From: Paraphoma chrysanthemicola
Taxonomy: Eukaryota > Ascomycota > Dothideomycetes > Pleosporales > Phaeosphaeriaceae
Length of the DNA stretch: 64,000 bases
Assembly (NCBI GenBank): GCA_020744225.1
Contig: JAGMWG010000026.1
Location: forward strand, 1-64,000
Reading direction: 5' to 3'
In this document: positions 55,701 through 64,000 of the stretch, piece after piece
Layout of the letters: the number at the start of each line of letters is the position of its first letter
Position numbering within the stretch: the first letter of the stretch is position 1
Program-made: the position numbers and the translations under genes
Notes under the pieces: generated by a model
What the model saw: only the letters and a program-made list of their open reading frames with translations
What the model was told of the DNA's origin: nothing
The model's database searches: none

Positions 55701-58700
55701 AGAGTCAGGTTGGTGCGATAATAAGTATGATCAGCGTTTCGGAGCCTGTGTTTGAGGTAATCTTACACAGACCGCAGTCAGAGGAGTATAGAGCAGAAGG
55801 TCGATGCCACAGTGCTTCTATCCGGCTACAACACGAACTTGAGCCCGGGCTTGTACGCGTGCGACATCGGAATGTTAACCACGAATTTCTCAAGTACCTG
55901 AAGGCGAGAGGATTTTGGGTCATGTTCACCGGGCCGTATCTGGACACCATCTCCGAGCCTGTACACATGGATATGGTATTGTTGAAGAGCTTGGGCAACA
56001 ATACGGTCAAATACGATAGCGTGCACGTCAAACCTATCATGATCAAGCAGAATGCCGAGGCTTTGAAGGAGCATTTGTACCACTGGGAGTTCAAGAAAGT
56101 CGATTAGATACGGTGTCAATTCCGAGTTCAAGCACCGGCTCATGAATCACGACAACTGTGAGAGTTTGAGCAAGGATCCAGTCAAGAAGAATATCGAGAT
56201 CCTGAGCGCGCTGACGTACTCGGGCACCCCGATGGACCCTATGTCATCCAGCCAGGGACCACTTCGACCGGCGACCGATCCAATCAGCAAACTCTTTCGC
56301 CCCATCCTAGGGCTTTTCAACAGCATGAAAATCTCACGGAGCGTCTGGCCCCGTCGTTCTGTAGCCACTCGCGATCGTAGTGGTAGGATAGCCGCTCCAT
56401 GCTTACCCACGTGGAGATCGTGCACACCCTCTGGGCAATCAACAAGACGAACTACGATAGACCTACTGTCGCAACAGCGTCCGCGGTGACTGAGCTTGCA
56501 GAGCTAAATTGGCTTAGTTTTCAGCACCAAGGATCATGCCAACCTGGTGAGAAGACGCACCCTGATGTCGGGAGATGTGCGGATGTTGGCAGAGCCCAAC
56601 CAGCATCAGATTGGACGTTTCACGGAGTGCATCAAACGTTTGGCGCGGCCTTTGGGAACTTGCACAGCGAGAGGAAGTACATGGAGTTGGATTGATAACC
56701 CTCCCCGAAGAACGCATGACAGACCTCGATGCGCTCTGAGAATGCCGAGGTGTGTTTCGACGGTGTTGCAGCGCCCTTGGCATTAATTTGATGGGTGAAA
56801 ACGCGACTCCGGGTTTGCTGCTCGAAAGCAGAATCTGTAATGAGACGCGCAATGATCGGCAGCCTTGGAAATAGTGGAAGCTTCTGTCTCCAAGCCACTC
56901 CTATTGTGAAATCAGCTTTGAGGGACTTTCCAGCCGCGCTCCGTGAGCACTGCACACAATTCCATTGTCACAACATCAGGTCGAGGTACAAAGATATTGT
57001 ACGATGGCATTAGTATTGCTCCACGCCCAAACTCTTTCCCATCCACCCCAATCTCGTCCATCCCCAACGAGACCTTCTCCCCCCCAAACCCGACTATCTT
57101 CTCATCGTCTCTCTTCAGTAAGTCCTGGACCCTTCGTTCCTCCCCACGCATGTGATGAATCCGTCTATATTGGCTATTCTCTCCCGAGGCTAGTGCAAGA
57201 GCAAGCGAAGGAGGGTGACCTCTCCGTGCTCCGAGTCAATCCAAGTTTCAGCGTCCAGCGTTGGATTTTTATGGAGTTACTATCGTTTGGCAATAGCACA
57301 CGATAGCTCACCAATCCTCTGCTACAGTTGAGATTGGCAATAATGTACTCGCCCCTATCCGGGCTGGCATCCGTTTAATCCGAATAAGAACGGGTATGTG
57401 CAGTTGGACTTCAAACATAATCTGCATACTATCAGCGATACGCAGCTCGTGTTACACTACATTCTTCGCTAGTGCTTCTATTTCTACACATAACATTAGA
57501 TACAGCAGCCATACACATCTTCTGGTCTGCTCTGGTTCCCCGAGCGTTCGTACGGGATGTGCTACAAATACTGAATGAAGCCCGTCAGATCAGCCATCCG
57601 GAGAAGGGAGGTCCAGCATCTCTAGGTAAGCTGGGTCAGTACGCCTCGTGGTCAATGGACCAAACTTGTCTCTGAGAAGCTTTGTATGACACTTGAGGGT
57701 CAGGGTGAAGCTGCTGATGTCGATGCCCTGTGTCACGTGTCGGAAAGACAGCAGTCAGTGGGCTTGGAATATCAAAAAAAAAGTTACAGTGGGCGAGCAA
57801 GGTCTACGGGAACTTTAATTCTTGATAGGTGCATGATTCACTGACAACAAATTACTAGAGGCTGCGAGACACCATCCTCAAACTTTGCAGCAATAAAGTG
57901 TCCCAACACTGCGACGAATCGGGAAGAAACGATACTTTTTGACCATCTCTTTTCAGTGCTATGCTGCAAGCGCGTTGTGGCTGGCGACCTGTGTCCATTG
58001 ACCAAGTCATCGCAAATGAACGTTCCTGATTGGGCGTGAAGCAGAGCTTGACAAGTAACGCACAGTGACCAATGAGTACAAGATCGGACGCGGGGCCTCG
58101 AAAGTGCAATCTAAGATCTATAGATTACACGAGATCAAATATCAGACCCAGGTAACAAATGATCGAGCCAAATCATGAGCTACAGTGAGCTGATGCCTCC
58201 ACAGTACGCGATTATTCACACGGAATTCCTCCGGGAAAGAGCATAGGGTGGGCGTTGTTATGACAGGCCTCCGCACTGGGCAAACGTAGTTTGGAACTGC
58301 CAGAGTCCATCTGAACTGATTGTACAGGTAAGCTAGAGTGGTACATTCTAGGCAAAGACGTGATGAGGAACACTTATGTGGCGAAACACACAATCCGGTG
58401 CGGTCGTAATGGCGCGGGGTGACTTTTGTGACACTCGCGCTTCGCCATCGCGAACATATACACATTCAGGGAACCTATCATCGATTTGAATCGAGCCGCA
58501 CGGTGTAAAACTCCTCCGAGGAACTTGGCGCCATCTTGGGAATCTTCGTCCTCGTTGGCATCACACGGTCTTCCTTGAATGGTCGCAATCCTGAGATGCG
58601 CAAATGCAAGTCACTTCTTTCCCCCACCAGATAAAGGGGCATTGTATGCCAGTACTATCTAGGTCAATCTCAGTGAACTAGAGTCATTCGTCGCTCTTTA

Positions 58701-59929
58701 TCCGTCAGCCGATCGGGCATGTCTCGCGTCAGAGCGAATGGGAGCGACGTCGTATGAATTTTTCATTCGCGCTTGTAAGACTACCAGCGAAGTCCTCACC
58801 CTCGTAGCCCTTGTCCTTGAGGCTGGCTTGACCAGGAGCCTGTAACAAGACAGTCCAAGCGCATCCTAGTGTCCAGACGTCTTCCTTTCATTGTGAATCA
58901 AATGAATATGAGCCTACTTGACACCCAAAAAAGCCTGCGGATACAAGCAGCCTTCACCTCGTTACAGGCTCTGCCTGGTGTTGGATGAAGATTTCTCAGC
59001 AAATGAGTCGCAATGACTGTGTTATAGGAAGCGGAACTTGCCCGATTGCAAGCGAGGAGGCGAGTGAGTATGCATGGCTCATAAACACACGGGATCTAAT
59101 GGAATTTATCCCTGGGTTAATGGCCATACACAGTCAGCCAGCCGCAACCGTTGCCGCGTCTTCTATCTCGAACCCAAGTCTAGTGACGTCTGCCCCATTG
59201 TAGGTCTTGAAGAAGGAGTGGTGTAGGTCAGGCCAAATCGCGTCGCAAGGTCTCGGCGTCTGGCGAGTGGTTGCATGAACGTTTCCTTTCATCTTTGGAC
59301 GCAACTTGGCGAACATTAACATGCTAGCCATCACCCTCTTTATGGAAATGATCTATGAGGCAGCAAAATATCGCCAAAATAAAGGTAGAATTCAAAGTTC
59401 ACGTGGTTGATGTTGCCGTACAACGTTCTGTATCTTCCTTGGATGGCACAAAACCGCGACCCGTCGGGTAGCGGGTCAATACCAGCGTTTCGAAGACTTG
59501 GGTTATTTTTTCGCTTTCAGATGCAAGATATTGAGATATTTACTGGCGTTAAAATTGGAAGATGAGACTTTGGAAGAAGCGCACTGGCCTACAAACGGAC
59601 CAGCAGGAGGACACTTGCAAGTCTGGCCCTATACGAACTATTACGCGTGGGCGTATTTAGTGTTGCGGGCTGGGTCTTTGCTAGGTCGCCCTCTTGTAAT
59701 TTGAATTACGTTTTTGTAAACATTCTTCGGGCGACAGCTAGTATCACAACGATTGGTAATTTTTTGGAACTTTGTATCGAGATATGCCGCTAGATAGTGT
59801 AACCAATCTGTATCGTCTACGAGGTCGCATCATTCTCGATTGGGTCGATACTGCTGCAAAATGAGGCCTCAAAGGACACAGCAGAATTTCGCTAATTGTT
59901 TCACATGTGGCAATTCTTGCATGACTTTT
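55701..59929. other. Gene-poor region downstream of the second HET gene
   Basis: A 126-codon frame at 55727-56107 (+) has protein-like composition (F-W-V-M-F-T-G-P-Y-L-D and a helical end) but matches nothing I know. The remaining frames are short. From 57.3 to 59.9 kb I see nothing. Confidence 0.4.
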
Positions 59930-61522
59930 TCAATCTCCAGGAACTAAGACAAAATCGCCAGTCCCCACTCTTGCAATGGCGTGTTTCCTTATCTCCTGAA
60001 CGTCCTGATCAAATTCCTTGAGGTCTTCTTCCTCCCGCGACTCTAGCCACTCCCTGATTCGCTTTCTGCCTAGATCTTCGCTCAAGTCTGAGGTCGGTTT
60101 CGTGTGCTGATATATGAACTGAATGAGCTCCACCAAGCTCAGTTTGCTCAAATCGATAGTTATCTCTGATTTTTTAATGCTCACCGCCATGAGGATAATG
60201 TACGTAATATTCCACTTGCCACTATCGTTCATCTTGATCAATGGAGCAAGTGCAGAGGGAACACCGAGAAACTTTCCCAACCAGTGTAGGGCTTCCGAGT
60301 CGTGCCAGCGATATATGCACGTGACGATCAGTGCCCTCATTACGTCCGCAAACAACTGCTCGGTCGGCATCGCATAGTCGATTTGCAGCAATGCTCTGTC
60401 GTCTGGCCTGACAGTCCCTAGTAAAGCGAAAACCTTGTCCCGCACATTGCAACATTCGCCTTCGATCCATCTCAGCGCCCTCGATAGCTCCATACCTTCC
60501 CCGGCCTTGAACCACTGTTTGTCCGACCAAAGGTCATAAACACGAGGTGGCGTAAAGTTGGTGGAGTCCCTGTAGTAGGCAAATGAACCGATCGCATGGA
60601 TGGTCTCGTATGGGAAGACATGCGGACCGTACATGAGCTTTAGCTTTGGTGAAAGAAGCACTTCCTGGACGATCCACATGCGTGTCCAGTACGGATTTCT
60701 GACCATATCCGAAACGATTTGGGACAGAATTTCCATGTCCTCGGATGACATATGCTCTGCGCAGATTGTATACGCGCTTTTTGATCCACGAACGCTCTCT
60801 GCCAGTGCTGTCATCCTATCGACAAGGTCGAGTGTTACGTCCCATATTCTGTTTGATAATCCTCCGCCTAGATATGATCTCGCTCTAGGATCTCCGAGCC
60901 ATACAATGGAACCTCCAGGCGCGTTGCGGTAGATTTCGTCCATCCGTGATACTTGTGCGTTCTTTTCAAGCACATTTGATTGGTCGATGCATATCTGATC
61001 AATCCAAATATATGTGCCCGTCGCCGTCTCGTCAACCCAGATATATCCATCATCAGCAGAATCATCAAGGGTGACATGTTTCTCTGCCAAGTAACATTCC
61101 AAAAAGCTCTTTAGATTCGACGATATGGGGAAAGGATGATCGTTGATGAGCACATGGCCCGAAGCGGTTGCCGGAGGCGGAGGACTCCACATATAGGAGA
61201 GACATGTGAAAGGCTTCGGTTTGGCAAACATTGAACCAGGGGGGAAATCGGTCGTGATGAGCTCGCCCAGGATCTGTCCATTTGCTTGGCCTGTCAGCCG
61301 GAGCAGCCGCATCTGATGCCTTTCAAGAGGTTTGTATTGGAAAATCGGACCTTGGCTATCATGATCTGCTGCTGTGGTGGCCATTATCTGATTCCGCACG
61401 CTTGTTTCCTCTCGACAAGGCTTCGGCTGTGACATGTGCGCGGCAGCAGCTGTTGGCCCAAAAAAAGGAGTCTCCACTTGCTCAGGTTTTTTCTCACCTA
61501 GACACTTCATGCGGCTTCTCAT
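59930..61522 (-). CDS. HET-domain (heterokaryon incompatibility) protein, 530 residues, short C-terminus
   Basis: The frame is continuous. The N-terminal 60 residues look disordered; Met30 and Met47 are alternative starts. The HET domain follows, with F-T-C-L-S-Y-M-W near 105, Y-I-W-I-D-Q-I-C-I-D-Q near 170, E-I-Y-R-N-A and I-V-W-L-G-D near 200, and later M-W-I-V-Q-E-V near 290 and R-D-K-V-F-A-L-L-G near 365. These are the standard blocks of the family that triggers incompatibility-associated cell death in filamentous fungi. Two oddities are visible. A Y-I-W-V-D-E-T-A-T-G-T-Y-I-W-I-D segment looks like an internal duplication of the core motif. The protein also stops at G-D-F-V-L-V-P-G-D, where related proteins usually continue for tens of residues. 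It could be truncated or have a 3' exon I cannot place. Confidence 0.85.
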   Translation of the reverse strand: MRSRMKCLGEKKPEQVETPFFGPTAAAAHMSQPKPCREETSVRNQIMATTAADHDSQGPIFQYKPLERHQMRLLRLTGQANGQILGELITTDFPPGSMFAKPKPFTCLSYMWSPPPPATASGHVLINDHPFPISSNLKSFLECYLAEKHVTLDDSADDGYIWVDETATGTYIWIDQICIDQSNVLEKNAQVSRMDEIYRNAPGGSIVWLGDPRARSYLGGGLSNRIWDVTLDLVDRMTALAESVRGSKSAYTICAEHMSSEDMEILSQIVSDMVRNPYWTRMWIVQEVLLSPKLKLMYGPHVFPYETIHAIGSFAYYRDSTNFTPPRVYDLWSDKQWFKAGEGMELSRALRWIEGECCNVRDKVFALLGTVRPDDRALLQIDYAMPTEQLFADVMRALIVTCIYRWHDSEALHWLGKFLGVPSALAPLIKMNDSGKWNITYIILMAVSIKKSEITIDLSKLSLVELIQFIYQHTKPTSDLSEDLGRKRIREWLESREEEDLKEFDQDVQEIRKHAIARVGTGDFVLVPGD

Positions 61523-63646
61523 GACGAACAGCTGATCGTGAGAAACTTTCAGAGTCTCGAGCCCGAAGAATTATAGCAGCCACGTGGTGTGGTGTCATGA
61601 GCACTTCGCCAAGCAGCGGGGTTCGTGATGGGATCTGTTCAGCTCTGCCTATCGTGGTCTAGTGCTGAAGTGTGGCTGCTGCACGTACCGAGCCATCATC
61701 CATATCCTGCTTTGCTGCCGCCGCTTCCACATATCACCTGAGACTATAGCTACAATGCCATTTGCGCGGCGAACTTCCGGCCTCACTAGCGATCAGTGGT
61801 GTCTGTTATGGATCACACAAGCGCAAGTCTGAACAGTGAGAATGAGCACAACTGGCCGCAATTGGCGCAATTGAACCAAGATGAAGACTCCAAAGGCATA
61901 TGTGGCGTCTGCCATTGCATATGATATTAGTGCCGTGAATGATTGCGAACCACGAGGTTGACCTGACAAAGGATAAGTGAGCCATAATAAATAAATTCTG
62001 GCCTTACAACATACATCTCCAGCCTTTGAAACCACGAAATTCCATTTCTTACCTCGCTGATCTTTGACAGCACCACCTATGTACAGCTCAGACGCCTGAC
62101 AGCTGCGCAGTTGTCAGAGGAAAACACCTCTGCGCCTATAGACGCAATCTCTTTCAACTGCTCAGCAGCATGGCTCTTTCATGCCATAGAGGTCCCATAC
62201 ATGAGTACTGTTGTACTTGGCAGCGAAGCATGCAGTGTTTCAAAGTCAAGAGGTCGTGTGAATTGGAATTTCTCTAAATTAGGCACGAACACAAGGATAT
62301 CGTAAAGTAGTTTATGAACATGCTGCATTCACAAGAAGCCAAAACGATAGTCATTCATCAGTAGAGTTGCCCGATATAAATTATGCAATGTAGCTTTGAG
62401 CGACCAACCCGTTCTGGTGCCGTTTGGGGAAGGGGAGAGTTGGTAGTATGAGAAACGACGTTTGCTGGCAGCGATGACGATATCAGCACAGGACGAGATT
62501 TCCTGTAGCTTTCGCATGGATTGTTATACGTGCGCTATTAGGTAGTCGAGGGCCCAATCGACTGAAAATGTAGCATGCTAAGCACTACTGTCCACACTGT
62601 TGCAAGATATATTGCCTTACTTTGATACAGCTTGAGATTATTTCACATCGTTGCGATAGCTTTGGTAAGACGAAGACCCAGAAGACAAACGATCTGATAT
62701 ATTATGACTATTAAGTGATTCATGGATTTTGGGCGCAAACAATTCCAGGAAGAAGTGAAGAGTGGCCTCAAAAGACATCTATCCAAGAACTTGGGTTCAC
62801 ATTAGGTGCGATTCTATCCTCTGGATCGGATGCCATGCGTGCCGTGTCTCGTCTCTCAGACGAATCTGCTGGGTCTATTCCTAGTATCTCCTTTGGTAGG
62901 TGCTGTACATCCTTCTCTCAACAGTATCGTGCCAACAGCAAGTAAGAAGTCGCCGAGAACGTGAGTCGAGAAGAACAAATCGGCAAGCTCAGAATACTGA
63001 CCCACTCATTGTGTCTCCACCGTACTCAATTCAATAACAACGGCTGGTGAGCTGCATCGCAAATTACCTTGAGTAGTATGTGCTCTGTACCTCCACAAGG
63101 TTCGAAAAGTGGATGATCACGTCAAATGAGCGGGAAGCGACCCTCGGCACTCCTTAGACAGGAAGAAAGCTGTAGAGAGTCTAAGTCTAGAAAAATATTC
63201 GACCTCAAGCTAGATAATGATCCCACTTCTCTTCAGAGGATCAATGGAGGTATCAGCCTGGCAGAACATCTAACAGGGTTTAACCTTGATTAGGCTAGAG
63301 CGAATAGTCTCATAGCTTCTTTCCTTGTGAAGATCATCTCTGTTGCGAAAATTACCTTCTCTCAGGGTACGCTTTCGAACGGGTTTTTGAATTAGATAAG
63401 CGCTGGCTTAACAAAGCTTCAGGAGGCGTGACTAAATTATATGAACTTGATTAGACCTCTTCACTGATGTCAAGTAGAATTGCACACGTCTCCGGGGTGG
63501 AACTTTGGCTCCTTTTGCCTTCATTACGTGATGCCCCTAGCCCAGCGCCCACTATGATCAGCACCGAACCCTAATATGCCTGAATTCATGATGGCTGAAC
63601 CCAGACTAACATAAGAACAATGCTCATGCAGCGTGCTAATCTGGAA
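61523..63646. other. Intergenic, no supported gene
   Basis: Upstream flank of the HET gene followed by AT-rich sequence (62.3-63.5 kb) with only short frames and no recognisable domain. Confidence 0.5.
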
Positions 63647-64000
63647 CTAACACAGCTCGTACTTGTCGAGGCCGTACAGGACCACTATTCCTTCGGCCCA
63701 CTTTAAACCCTTTCTCATACCAAGAGACTTGGTAGGCCACATGTCTATATTGCATTGACAGAAAATCATCCTCATGATACCTTCGGTATCTCCTCCACGG
63801 TGATAGTCACATTGGTTGAAATTGGTTCGCCTCGTCACCATTGCTGACGATCTGGATTTAGAATACGACGAACGAGGCAAACAGGGCGATCTGCAGTATC
63901 GAACTGAATGTGAAGAGCACGGCGCGGTAGTTCCCATCGCCGCCTGCGAAGTCCTTCCATATGAGTACCATGGCAATGCACCGCGCGATGCCGACGAAGA
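63647..64000 (-). pseudogene. Fragment of an ACR3-type arsenite efflux carrier (edge, broken)
   Basis: From the right edge, 63998-63858 reads F-V-G-I-A-R-C-I-A-M-V-L-I-W followed by G-G-D-G-N-Y and A-V-L-F-T-F-S-S-I-L-Q, the ACR3 block (A-R-C-I-A-M-V...W-x-x-L-A-x-G-D) containing the family's conserved Cys. The frame then meets TAA after 46 codons. Further ACR3-like pieces (V-T-I-T-V-E-E-I; L-G-M-R-K-G-L-K-W) follow in other frames with no intron of workable size between them. ACR3 proteins are ten-helix plasma-membrane arsenite exporters. This copy appears inactivated, although its 5' part lies outside the window. Confidence 0.62.

Noticed and set aside
1..64000. CRISPR array, bacterial operons or ribosome binding sites
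   Set aside because: The window has fungal introns and families throughout. No regularly spaced direct repeats with unique spacers are seen.

Overview
The window looks like a chromosomal segment of a filamentous ascomycete (Pezizomycotina). Short GT-AG introns of 46-77 bp interrupt several genes. The recognisable families are typical of these fungi: a reducing PKS-NRPS megasynthase, a trans-acting enoyl reductase, an Fsa2/CghA-type Diels-Alderase, HET-domain proteins, a type-B carboxylesterase and an ACR3 arsenite carrier remnant. Nothing in the sequence fixes the genus. A dothideomycete or sordariomycete would fit.

Region 1 (about 0.2-18.0 kb) is a compact biosynthetic cluster. In order it holds a cation-independent (O-MT-type) methyltransferase (-), a lipocalin-like Diels-Alderase (-), a LovC-type trans enoyl reductase (+) and a 4009-residue PKS-NRPS in six exons (+). 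The megasynthase order is KS-AT-DH-cMT-psiER-KR-ACP-C-A-T-R. This gene set matches, one for one, the core of equisetin/phomasetin-type decalin tetramate pathways. The expected product is therefore a methylated reduced polyketide fused to an amino acid, released as an acyl tetramic acid (or aldehyde) and cyclised by the Diels-Alderase. No transporter, P450 or transcription factor is visible beside it.

Region 2 (18.0-23.3 kb) is a graveyard of minus-strand genes: a HAD-IIB phosphatase, a sugar-alcohol-type zinc dehydrogenase and a ROK sugar kinase. All are broken by stops and frameshifts, and an unidentified open frame lies upstream. Together they resemble a lost carbohydrate-metabolism cassette.

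Region 3 (23.3-38.5 kb) is gene-poor. It holds a two-exon hydrophobic protein, a possible acidic protein, one clear four-exon secreted carboxylesterase, a perfect 15-bp x 6 tandem repeat and a coiled-coil ORF.

Region 4 (38.58-43.16 kb) is the most unusual part. An intact HET/NB-ARC/TPR fungal NLR lies inside a 4.57-kb segment bounded by about 55-bp terminal inverted repeats and TA dinucleotides, the footprint of a Tc1/mariner-like element. Its TPR array consists of near-identical 42-residue units that alternate between two types.

Region 5 (43.2-64 kb) is almost empty of convincing genes, despite ordinary base composition. The exceptions are a second HET-domain protein (about 60-61.5 kb) and a broken ACR3 fragment at the right edge. 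Overall the window reads as accessory, fast-evolving fungal DNA: a secondary-metabolite cluster, self/non-self recognition genes and decayed metabolic genes. Introns were placed by eye, so genes with many small exons may have been missed in regions 3 and 5.
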